Source: Tremella fuciformis (taxonomy: Eukaryota; Basidiomycota; Tremellomycetes; Tremellales; Tremellaceae). From it: DNA of 64,000 nt. Shown here piece by piece: positions 10,685 through 20,227 of the stretch (position 1 is the stretch's first letter; each line of letters begins with the position of its first letter). A program made the position numbers and the translations under genes. The notes beneath the pieces are model-generated. The model saw nothing but the letters and a program-made list of their open reading frames with translations, had not been told where the DNA came from and ran no database searches. The stretch lies in assembly GCA_032768795.1 (NCBI GenBank), contig CP136493.1, positions 1,054,001 through 1,118,000 on the forward strand. Direction: 5' to 3'.

Positions 10685-12215
10685 ATGTCTATCCCTCGAA
10701 ACCAAGGCAAGCACTCTACCAAGATTCACTCAGGTGTTGACCATGCAGTTGATCCCAAAGACGATACCATCATACTACGAACCTTGATCAACAAACATCA
10801 TGGAGTCTTCAAGGCAATCAACAACGAGTTGAAGCAGAAGTATCCTCATTTGTCATTTGGGTACGCATACACATAACTTGATATGTTGGAGACTCATCTC
10901 AGCGGGAGGTCTACATTCTTTCGACGCTTAGAACAGCTTGGTATTGAGGGGTACAGGAAGGCTTCTTTACGAGGAGCAGACCTGGAACAAGCACTGACAT
11001 TGCTCCCGCTCTACCATCAAGGACGAGGCTTCCGTGGTTCACAGCATGCTTTGAGCCTTGTAGGAGTCCACACAACTCAGTGAGCACATTGAAATGCCAT
11101 GTCGCTCACAGCAGATCTGCCGTTCTACAAGCTTTACGCCATATGGACCCAGCTGCCCTTGTTGCGCGACGGCTTGGGCAAAGAGGCCGCACTCATCGAG
11201 CCCCTATTGTCTCGGCAGGAGCAAACGAGCAGTGGTCAGTTGACGGACATGACAAACTGTCAAAGCATGGGTTTGGGATATACGGCATCCGAGACGTGTA
11301 TTCTGGCAAATTCCTAGCTCTCCATGTGTTCCCCAGCAACAGACTTGCATCCAACGTCAAATGGTTGTTTCTCAAGACCGTACGAGCAACTCATGGTGTG
11401 TAACAACAAAAGCGGGTGCATATGCGGCTGATCAGAACAGGCTTTCCCGTACAGATTGCCGCAGACAGAGGCTCGGAATGTGGGCTCATGTTTCAATGTC
11501 AGGAGCATCTTAGGTGAGGCAAAAGGCTACCGTGCTCTGTTCTAAACGTACTGCAATGGCTGAAAAAGGAGGACAACATATTCACACCAAGATCTCAACG
11601 AGATTCCTTCCCATATTCAACTGCCATCAGTTCGCAACATCACAATTGAGCGTGCATGGGGTGTGATCTGCAAGGAGGTAGACAGACTTGTGGAGAAGAA
11701 ACTTGATGAGGGGATGGCGGGGGGGTTTGTCCCAACAAATGGAACTCACAGGTGACTCCCTCCGCAATCCTTCAGTACGCACGTCAGCTTGCCGCCAGCT
11801 CACAGACAGTGCATTGTTCTGGTGGATATTTGCACCACTGCTGCAAGAGACGCTCAATGAGCACTGTCTTTTTCACAACACGTACAAAGTTCGAAAGCAG
11901 CGTGACAAACTGAACCCATCTGGAGGTCCGCGAGAAAGCTTCTGGGAAAATCCTCAACATTGGGGAGGAGAGCAATGCCTACAATCTATACCGTCAGAGG
12001 AGGAGGAGAATCTGTTACAATGTATGACAGACATAGAGGCAGACGGCCATCTCCGGTGGCTACCTGTTGCGGCTAGCAATTTGCTGGAAGAAACGAGGCT
12101 GGGTCTGGGTGCTACTTGCCCGCCTCTCAGGTGGGAAACGGCTTGGGAAGTGTTCTATCTTGTACTACCTTGGGTACGCGACAAACTCCAGCCGCTTCTC
12201 GGGAACGAGTTGTGA
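10685..12215 (+). CDS. DDE integrase-core (rve-type) protein, multi-exon
   Basis: Integrase/transposase-like protein. Exons join in phase through short introns: after HLSFG (10861), after VHTTQ (11081), after RATHG (11399), after QEHLR (11514) and near 11752. The N-terminal part is HTH-like (RSTFFRRLEQLGIEGYRKAS). The catalytic triad is visible: first Asp in EQWSVDGHDKL, second in IAADRGSECG, Glu in NITIERAWG. The C-terminal part (NEHCLFHNTYKVRKQ..., then PLLQ/WW-rich) matches the layout of integrase-core genes that occur in many copies in basidiomycetes (family knowledge, not checked by search). The start at ATG 10685 is the first in frame; an upstream exon is possible. It follows the alpha-kinase gene by 160 bp on the same strand. 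All three acidic residues are present, so it may be functional. Confidence 0.65.
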
Positions 12216-12242
12216 GGTAGAACACCTGCCACAATTTGTACA

Positions 12243-13733
12243 TCACTCATCAAGTATATGGATATCGTGGTCAGCAAGTCCAGCAAAGACCCCCTCTGTG
12301 ATTGTTCCATCCAAAGATTTCCCAACTAGGTTCTCCATGTGCCGACAGGTGTAGAAAACTGCTGTCACCCTTTCCTCCGTGACACTCCCAGCACCCAGAC
12401 CGTGGTGAATGAGGGATCTTGTTGGTGCAATGATGGCGTCGCCAGCACACAGTTTGACATCAAGGTTGAGCTGGGGGAAACGGGTGAAAGCCGGAGGACC
12501 ATCCAGCTGGACAATGAGGGAGGGGATCCCCGGTGAGTCATTGGTATCGAGGTGAGGCTTTCGAGCTTCCCCATAACCAAATGCAACGCCTGAGGCCAGC
12601 CCACCAAATCGAAGTTGTTGATTGAGTGGCTGAGTGTTGTTGGCATCGGCAGCAATGTTGGCAAAGTGACCAACATGGAAGGCATAGTCGGTGGTGGTGG
12701 GATCCAGTTTTGCATAGTAGCGTCGAATCGGTGTTGCTACCAGCCGGTCCAAGGTATTGGTGAGGTGATATGCAGCTTGACGCCGTCGAAGCTCCAATGA
12801 AGTTGGGGTGTGCAGAGCCTTCCGAGCTGATTGTAGGGTGTCTTTGGTGGTGCCCAGAGTGTTGCTCTGTCGTTTGATGATCGCAAAGTGGTAAGGATGG
12901 AAATGATTGTCGGAGTCATGTGTTGTCCGGCTGTTTGTCTTGGGAACATGCTTGCCTGGACCATAGGAATCAAATCTTCGAAAGACGCCAAGGATCTCCC
13001 TCCTACTGGCCCGCCCAATGATCTTCTCCAGGCGGATGATGTGATAGGGGAGTGTCGAGTGAGAAGAGCGGATGGCTTGATTGCCAGGGCCAGCAATAAC
13101 TTGTCGAGGGATGTTTGCATAGGCAAGCTGAAGCTCCTCAAGCGTAGCATTGACTCGTTGCGAGCTGCGTGGGTGATTTGCATCGAGAAAGCGGTGGAGA
13201 AGCTCAAGGAGCACCGGATTGCTTGGCTCTGAGAAGGTTGTGACATCGAGGGGGTGTTTGTTGAACACTTGTTCCGAGTAGAGGTGCCGGGAAGGGCGTG
13301 ATTTTTTCCTAAGTCCAGTCAGCCTTGGCCTTGGCACAGAATTTTGGCATGGCTTCGCCTGGCCCTGCAAGGGGCAGTGAGGCAGAGATGAATGACGAAG
13401 CCTGGTGATGAGCAGAGAGCGTACTCACTTTGCCCCTCCGGTCACCCCCTCGTCCGCCAGTCGCTCGACCGGTCGCTCGCTCGCCCGCTCGCTTGATCGG
13501 TTGGTCTCGGTCGGTCGGTCGCCATGCCTGCGTTTCAATGCATGGCGGGTCAGGCCAGAGGCATTGCCATCGAGGGGGGGAGCCGGGGATTCACTGGTCT
13601 GCCCCCCCTGTCCCTTGGTGGTGGATGTTGGTGAAATGAGCATTGGCGGGGTGAAGAGGCGAATGAATGAAGTGAACGGACGGGCGAAAAATTTCAACCG
13701 GCGTGGGACGATCTCGACGCGGTAACGTGACAT
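12243..13733 (-). CDS. TET/JBP-like 2-oxoglutarate Fe(II) dioxygenase (start uncertain)
   Basis: Fungal TET/JBP-like enzymes oxidise methylated bases and are known to travel with transposons in basidiomycetes. The main exon (13308-12243) has the double-stranded beta-helix core: RFGGLASGVAFGYGEA, the iron-binding HLD in KPHLDTND, distal His in SLIHHG, and the oxoglutarate-binding Arg in EERVTAVFYT. No in-frame ATG exists before the core, so an upstream exon is needed. A GTGAGT donor at 13430 and CTGAC...TTAG acceptor ending at 13309 join in phase to an open segment starting at ATG 13733 (or ATG about 13643). That exon lies in GC-rich host-like DNA and nearly touches the carrier start, so it is tentative. 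The substrate cannot be told from sequence; a protein-modifying dioxygenase is an alternative. Confidence 0.6.
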
Positions 13734-14978
13734 GTCGCCATCGCTGCGAATGTCGGCTACGATAACGAACGACTTGCTTCTCGCTCGCCCGCTCTTGAGG
13801 ATGGCAGAGAAGGCCGCGAAGGTGCACCTGGACCAGGTCTACCCGGAACCGCCGTCGAAAAAGCACAATGACCTAGCCATCGAGCTTGTGTCTGGCAGTG
13901 TTGGTGGCGCGATGCAGGTGCTTGTCGGCCAGGTGGGTACCCAGAGAAAGTAATTAGCCTTTGCTGATGAGCAGCCACTAGATACGCTTAAGACTGTGCG
14001 CTCTGGTCACCGTCTACTTTGATCGTTTCATTTGACCTTCTAGCGAGCGCAAACAGCTCCCAAGGGCAAATACACCGGGACGCTTGACATCTTGAGGCAG
14101 ACAATGAAGAACGAGGGCGCACTGGCGCTTTACAAGGGTAAGTAGCCTCACGGCCTCAGTGCGATTCGGCTGACCTGCAGGCATGGTCGGTCAACTGCAT
14201 ACTCCATGGTCTGAACTGATGGTCTAGCTCTCCCCATTGCTAGGGATCGCCGCCGTCAACTCCCTCCTGTTCATGGCCTACGGCGCGAGCAGACGGCTAG
14301 TGTCGCCATACCCAGACTTGAGCGTCAAGCAGGTGGCCCTTGCAGGTAGCATGGCCGGAGCTGTGAATGCGATACTGGCGTCTCCTGTGCGCCCACCCTC
14401 TATAGTATGGCTGCCGCTCATGCTGCAGGTTGAGATGTTCAAGATTCGCATGCAGGGTCAGTATGGAGGTGCAGGCGACAAGCGGCTTTCGGCGGTCGTG
14501 AGGGACATGTGGAGCCAGTACGGCTTCCGAAACGGAATCATGCGGGGCTATTGGGTCGGTCTACGGCCCCGATAGCGCCGCTGGCGGCTGATTGCAGATC
14601 ACGGTCATACGAGAAATACCGGCATATGCTGGGTTTTACGCGGGATACGAGACCACCAAGCGGTCATTCGCGAAGCGTCTCAATACGAATTCGCTGCCCG
14701 TTTGGGCGCTGCTGTGTTCAGGTGCGACAGGAGGGGTGTGCTACTGGCTGGCTTGCTACCCGCTTGATGTCGTCAAGAGCCGAATACAGTTGGCACAGGC
14801 TCCTCCGAGTAGAGGTGGCTGGCTCAGTGGTGGCTATGTCACTCGAGAACTCGGTGCAGTCTTGCGCGAGTCAGGGCCGCGAGGGCTCTTTGCTGGGCTC
14901 GGTCCGAGTCTGCTCAGGGCTGTTCCCGCTGCCGCATCCACCTTCCTGGGTTTCGAGCTGACACGAGGTGAGATCTAG
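13732..14978 (+). CDS. Mitochondrial carrier family (SLC25-type) transporter
   Basis: Inner-membrane carrier with three repeats, each holding the family signature: QPLDTLKTR, SPVEMFKIR and YPLDVVKSR. Six exons join in phase through introns of about 41-48 nt. The joins give GQ-PLDTLKT, T-RAQTAPKGKYTG, YKGM-LSPLLGIAAVNS, ASP-VEMFKIRMQGQ and RGYW-ITVIREIPAYAGFY. The pattern RAQTAPKG...YKGMLSPLLG and REIPAYAGFYAGYE resembles the carnitine/basic amino acid carrier branch (Crc1, Ort1, Ymc1); the substrate is not certain. The start is ATG 13732 or the in-frame ATG 13750. It probably shared a divergent promoter with the HCNGP-like gene before the Helitron block came between them. Confidence 0.85.
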
Positions 14979-15117
14979 GCAAGGGCCACGTTGTTTTCAA
15001 GCTGACGGCCAGACTACCTCATCGAGCATGATCTTCTATAAATGCATAGCATAAGAGACACAGGCACGGAGCCCAGGAGATTGGTGCAGTCGACCGAAGC
15101 GATCTCCTGACGCACCA

Positions 15118-16338
15118 TCAGAAAAATCCCCCTAATAGGAAGTCAAGCTCATCGTACTCGAGGGCCGCGTGCGATTGTCTATCGGGCGTAGGCCAGGGCA
15201 CGGATTCCTCTTTGCCAAGTGCCGCGCCCAAGATCTCATCGGTCTTGTCCTCTGCAGCCTTGACAGTGTCTTCAGGCTCCTCCTCAATCGTGAGGTACGT
15301 TTTGCCGTCTGTCTCAGTGAGCTTGACTCCCTCAGCATCAAGGTCGAGGTCGATCAGCCGGTGCCTTTTCATGTGCTGCAGTAGCGTGACTACGGGGCCA
15401 TTCTCCCCGAGAAGACTCAAGTCATGTTGAAGCTTCTTCATTTGCATTTGCGTCCACCCGTTGTCCGTTCCCCCTGCGGATGTCAGAGGCAAGTGGGCGA
15501 AGACCTCCGGGCCAGGTGTATCGGCGAAGAAGGTTGAGCTTATATCGCTTAAAAAGGTGCGCGCCGATCTGTTCCGAGTCTTGCCCGAGAGCGACTTCAA
15601 CTTGTGATTTGCAGTCCAGACCCTTCGTGATTTTGTGACGCAGCTCTCTCTCGTTTGTTCATCGAAGATCTGCGATCGACCGTCCGAGAGCTGGAAAGAG
15701 AGGCTCGCCGGACGTGGCCGAGAAGATTGGACGGGACGCGGGACAGAGGTGGAGGAAGGAGTATGGAGCGAGACCCCGCTCTCCCACTCGCTCTCGACTA
15801 ACCCCGGGTAGCTCGAAGCGATCATACGCGCCGAACCTGGTTTGAGGGGTCTGGGACTGGTCTTCCTGATTGGAGACCGAGAGTTGCGCGAATTCGACGC
15901 ACGGGTTTGTGCAGTGGTTTTGGTGCCCCGTGACGGCGAGACAGGTCGGCTTGTAATATCTGATGTCGCTGTCGCAGCGCTTTTCGGGGATAAATATCGT
16001 ACGGTGGCGTCAGGGGTCGAGTGTTCAGTGGGTGTTACTCGCGAGCTGAAACGGGTGTCCGGGACTGTCAGGTGTGATGCCTGATATTGGACTGGTGGAG
16101 GGGGCCTGGATGACAGCGAAGTGCTGTTGGGCCACATGCCTCCGGTCCGACGATCCCAATGGCTCATATCGCTCATCGGTCCAGTCACTGTCAGCGACGG
16201 GTTGACAGAAGCAGGCTGGGCCGTGGTAGAAGTGACTGTGGAGGTCGGCGGTAGCGAGTTGGAGAAGGGGTCCGTCAGCCATTGGCCGAAAGCGCCCAGG
16301 TTTGTCATAGGAGGGATGCCGGAGTTGTCTTGACTCAT
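15118..16338 (-). CDS. Unknown Ser/Pro/Thr-rich protein
   Basis: A single open frame of about 406 residues from ATG 16338 (MSQDNSGIPPM). The N-terminal two thirds are low complexity, rich in Ser, Pro, Thr and Arg (SPIRKTSPRPLKPGSARM). The last 120 residues are more ordered and charged (MKKLQHDLSLLGENGPVVTLLQHMKRHRLIDLDLDAEG). No catalytic motif, signal peptide or membrane segment was recognised. The frame is open further upstream without a better ATG. It converges on the carrier gene. It may be a regulatory or DNA-associated protein, but nothing specific supports that. Confidence 0.6.
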   Translation of the reverse strand: MSQDNSGIPPMTNLGAFGQWLTDPFSNSLPPTSTVTSTTAQPASVNPSLTVTGPMSDMSHWDRRTGGMWPNSTSLSSRPPPPVQYQASHLTVPDTRFSSRVTPTEHSTPDATVRYLSPKSAATATSDITSRPVSPSRGTKTTAQTRASNSRNSRSPIRKTSPRPLKPGSARMIASSYPGLVESEWESGVSLHTPSSTSVPRPVQSSRPRPASLSFQLSDGRSQIFDEQTRESCVTKSRRVWTANHKLKSLSGKTRNRSARTFLSDISSTFFADTPGPEVFAHLPLTSAGGTDNGWTQMQMKKLQHDLSLLGENGPVVTLLQHMKRHRLIDLDLDAEGVKLTETDGKTYLTIEEEPEDTVKAAEDKTDEILGAALGKEESVPWPTPDRQSHAALEYDELDFLLGGFF

Positions 16339-17309
16339 TTGGTGAGGCGAGAAATGTGACGGGGTACGGGAGGTCGAGAGGGCGTGGGGCGACTGGTGGC
16401 AGCTGTATTTGTACGCCAAACATGAGACGGAGCAGTTCCCGGCGCCACGGTCTTGGGCGAGTTTCCAGCTTTATTGCCCGAGGTTTCCTTTCACCTATCG
16501 GGCTCGCCCTTTCCACGACGTGTCTGAACAGGATGCCGGGTTTGTGACGAGTACCGAAGTCGTCAGATCAGCCCTCGTGAAAGCAAGGGGCTGGACTGAT
16601 GCGGTCGGACGGCGAGGCCAAGTGGTGACACCCGAAAGATGTCAGTTGCTGCAGGTCACATAAGGGTGGTGACCATGTCTGAGAGGGTGTTTATAAGATG
16701 GCACTCTTTCGATTGCGACTTTCATCTGGAAGCGCGTCAGTCCCGAAAATACAAGGAATGGGACACCCAAGTAGAACCGTGCGTCATTCCATAGAAGGCA
16801 CATGAGGTGTGAGCTTGGATTTGATGATCAGTCGAGCATACAATCCCCTCTGATTTGGACACCTCTGGGACTTTGTGCAATGCTTCCACAAGCTCCCGAG
16901 ATTGATCCATCGTGAGCAGGCGCGCAGATATAGGCCGCGTCTGTCAGTCTGAATTTTCCTCTTGATGTGACAACCTCAAGGGCCATTGTGGCCACCGTTT
17001 CCCGCACGTCAGGCCGGCACGGCATCTCATAATGTGGGCACTCCTCCTTTGACCGAGCCGTTTCACTGAGGCTGGAGTGGGGTCCATATCATCTGTGTGT
17101 GGTTGCCTTCCAATTCATGGCGCCAGATGGGGTCTGCATTTAGCGGTCATCTCCTCGGGGACAAAGGTATGTAGCAGCACACATGTATTGCGTGCGATGT
17201 CGACAACCGATATGCATGTACAGTACTGTAAATGTGCTTTGCATCAGAGGGTAGCCCCTCCATACCGAACAGAAATACCATCGAGTCTTCTTACGTACCC
17301 TACCTCGAT
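16339..17309. other. Intergenic region between divergent genes
   Basis: Almost 1 kb with no supported gene. The short open frames here overlap each other and show no recognisable protein. It presumably holds the promoters of the flanking divergent genes; no motif stands out. Confidence 0.4.
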
Positions 17310-18259
17310 ATGGCTGACCATGGTACTGTTGATCTCACCGAGGCCATGGATGTCATGGACCTAAACGGGTACGAGGACTCCTTCTCGGACGCGTATCACA
17401 ACTCAGGTCAATATGCCGACAGCGATGAGCTGCAGATGGACAACGTCATAGACCGCGTAGCGAATGCCATGTTCCCGAACGGATGGCCGCGAGCAGAGCA
17501 GATGAGCGCACACGTCGTGGCACGGAGCACTTACAGCGGGGACGGCGATGACGAGTCAACCATCCGAGGCGACTGGACGTCTGCGTACACGGTCCAAGCC
17601 ACGATGACGCTGGTGATGTCGACAGCAGCCTGGGCACCATCTCTCATATCCCACCTACAGACCACGCCATGTATAGCGGCGGCTCAGGGAGCGAGACTGG
17701 AACACTCCTTGGCTCGACAACCGGTATCAAGGTCTCCCGAACCACGTATCAGCCGCCACCCAACGTCAAGCCTGGCGTATGGGTACCGGTAGACGAATAC
17801 TATTGGCTGCGGACCAAGCTCGGCCCTGACGGGCAGCTCGACCTGGCCTGGTTTGATGACAATCAAGAAGAATACGCCATCACGGGCCAGGACCTTGCGG
17901 ACACCGTGAACACTACCTTGAAAATGTACGACGGCGCACGGTTTATGAACCGGACGCTCGAGAACAACCTCCAAACTGGCGGGATGCCGGCCGAGGACGA
18001 TCCCGAAGCCCGGACAGCCGTCTTCTCCTGGCGCGCCGCGTACAAGGGGCTGAAGTCTTGCCATGTTAACTACAGGCGGTTGCGGCGAACAGACAAGAGC
18101 TCTCGCTCGGAAGCGAGTACGAGGGCGTTGTTGATCCCGCTGGTGGAGCACTTGTATGAGACGCACCAGCAGGTCATTGCCGATCAGGAGGGGGCGTTTG
18201 ACGTATTGTGGAAGCAGTATGGCCTAAGATGTTCATGTGACCCGCATGATGGTAACTAG
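17310..18259 (+). CDS. Unknown protein, tandem paralogue 1
   Basis: ATG 17310 (MADHGTVDLTEAMDVM). A 50-nt intron (17579-17628) restores the frame as RGDW-T-LGTISHIPPTDHAM, giving 299 residues. The N-terminal part is acidic, with AMFPNGWPRAEQM. The C-terminal domain is helical, with a conserved block LVEHLYETHQQVIADQ...LWKQYGLRCSC. It shares with the next gene the TEAM...M opening, the AMFP-N/D-G motif and the L-V-x-HLY-x-THQ end block, so the two are duplicates. No known domain was recognised. The paired Cys at the end (CSC) is shared and might bind metal. Confidence 0.7.
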
Positions 18260-18698
18260 TTTCGCGAGTTGAACCAAACACTCGACAACAGTCGACAGTT
18301 GCAGAGATCTATAAGACATGTTAAGGCAGGGCCAATCGTCCCGTCTTATCGCTTACAGGGGCTAAAGTCGCCTCGCTTACGTTCATCGTTCGACGTTTCC
18401 GCACCGCACTCTGAAGGACACATCTCAGCTCGGCATATGTGACGCTCACGGCGACTGGCCTGCACATGCGAGAGCCGCGCCCAAAGCCGTCCTTTGCCGA
18501 GCCGTTCGAGCACCGCTACATCTTCGTGTTTCTGAGGATTTCTGAGCGCCAATCTGCACTTCGCATTTCAATCGGTGCGCTTTTAGCCTGAAGTACTTAA
18601 GACCCCGTCCTCCAAATGCAAACGACTCATTGCGCTTGACTTTTCAAGAGCATTCCGGCAACCTTATTTCAAGCGATCAGGTGCACTATTGCTGGAAG
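18260..18698. other. Intergenic region between tandem paralogues
   Basis: About 440 bp with no supported gene; probably the promoter of the downstream paralogue. Confidence 0.4.
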
Positions 18699-19688
18699 AT
18701 GGATGACGCGGAGTGCAATGGAACGACGGAGGCGATGCAAGCCATGTCGCTTGACGATAAGGGTGAGTTCGAGGCGGCATTCCTGGACTATTCCACTCAG
18801 GCGAATCCCGCTGCGGACGATCCGTTTGCCAACCAGATGCAAATGACGAGCGCCATGTTTCCGGACGGAATACCGCAACCGGATGACTTCGCTGCGTATG
18901 CCCCGGACGTCATGGGCGGAAACGACGGCTCAAATGCTGCACAGGATTACGTGATCACGCACTGGACTGCCGGGGGGGATTGGGTGCAGCCGGTTGCACC
19001 ACCAAGCGCACCCAGCACTTCCGGCACGCTAGCTACGCATAACTGGACAACAGGAGCGACCTGGACCAACGCTGAGACACACACCATTGCCCAGACCTTT
19101 GACTCGGCTACGATCGCCTACTCTGTGACTGACGATTTTGCTCGCCAAGAGCCGTACAATCCCCCAACCGAGTACACCACTGGCCCCTTCATACCTCTGA
19201 GCCACAACATGTCCCTCCGCATTACTGCTACCGCTGGAGGCGAGAAGGGCCTAAAATTGAAAGACTCCCTCTCGATCGACCACGATCTCACGGGCGATGT
19301 CCTCATAGAAGCGTTGAGGACTTTGTGTGCGATGTACAAATGCACCGAACAGATGAACCAAACGATTGAGTCAAGCAAAAATGTCATCCGTCATTCGCGA
19401 GCTTTGCGCGAGCAACGCCACGCTTGGCGCAAGGTCTATCGCAACGTTGAAGGCTGCAGGCAAAATGTCGCTCAGATCGACGAATATCTCGCCGGCACTC
19501 AGTCGCAGGCGGACCTAACCCGACTGATGAGACCCTTGGTGAAACACCTGTATAGAACGCATCAGAACGCCGTAGCCGATGAAGGGGGAACGTTCGAAGA
19601 CTTGTGGCTATACTGCGGTGTGCATTGCACTTGCCCGAATTGGTCTGACGAACCACAGCTTCTGCATGCTAGAGATCAACAGTCGTAG
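18699..19688 (+). CDS. Unknown protein, tandem paralogue 2
   Basis: A single exon of 329 residues from ATG 18699 (MDDAECNGTTEAMQAMSL). It shares with paralogue 1 the TEAM motif, SAMFPDGIPQPDDF, and the C-terminal block LVKHLYRTHQNAVADEGG...LWLYCGVHCTC. The middle is Thr/Trp-rich with the repeated phrases HWTAGGDW and NWTTGATW. The similarity is confined to the N-terminal motif and the last 110 residues, so the pair has diverged considerably. Function unknown. Confidence 0.72.
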   Translation: MDDAECNGTTEAMQAMSLDDKGEFEAAFLDYSTQANPAADDPFANQMQMTSAMFPDGIPQPDDFAAYAPDVMGGNDGSNAAQDYVITHWTAGGDWVQPVAPPSAPSTSGTLATHNWTTGATWTNAETHTIAQTFDSATIAYSVTDDFARQEPYNPPTEYTTGPFIPLSHNMSLRITATAGGEKGLKLKDSLSIDHDLTGDVLIEALRTLCAMYKCTEQMNQTIESSKNVIRHSRALREQRHAWRKVYRNVEGCRQNVAQIDEYLAGTQSQADLTRLMRPLVKHLYRTHQNAVADEGGTFEDLWLYCGVHCTCPNWSDEPQLLHARDQQS

Positions 19689-20227
19689 GGTAGCCTGGAT
19701 GCATCAGATATCCTGCCCGCGACTCATTTGTTGTCAGAGTTGACGCGTTGTTTCGTCTGCACACCAGCGGGTGATAAGATAGGCTTTCCTTGTTGCCGCA
19801 GGGTCGCTGCGGATGCGACTGGACTGCTTGGGAGCTCCTGCCTCAGTAAGCTCTCTGTTGGCATTCCGGCCAGGGGAGGCGGCACCCTATTCCGACCTGC
19901 CGAACAGAGGCACCGCCGTCGAGAACCATCCGATGAGAGATGCAGTCTCTCTTCCCGCGCCTGAACGAGGAGTCAACAAGATTCAGCTTCAGGGGAGGCC
20001 TTCACATCGCCGCGATGTTTTGCTCCTTTTTTTCCGCTCTACCATAACATGTCCGTCCGGTCGACTGGTTTCGCACGCACGCGGGAAGCATGGAGGCGTT
20101 GGGGAGGACACGAGGAGATCTCACTGCCATGAGAGGATGTCGGCACGACGAGGCGATGTGTAGACGTGCTTTGATCTCTACATCATCACTATACCGAGCA
20201 ATCTAGAGGACTCACCGCATCGTCGTC
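19689..20227. other. Intergenic region upstream of the GH5 gene
   Basis: About 540 bp. A short plus-strand frame (19813-20163) has no recognisable content and is not called as a gene. Presumed promoter region. Confidence 0.4.

Noticed and set aside
13392..13406. Candidate Helitron 5' end (A|TCTCTGCC on the minus strand)
   Set aside because: Only the generic A|TC rule is met; such sites are frequent and no second copy is available for comparison.
15169..16663. Several overlapping frames on both strands in the Ser/Pro/Thr-rich gene
   Set aside because: Composition effects of the long minus-strand frame; none has a coherent domain or good start.
19813..20163. 116-residue plus-strand frame
   Set aside because: No recognisable content, no splice continuation, lies in the presumed promoter of the GH5 gene.
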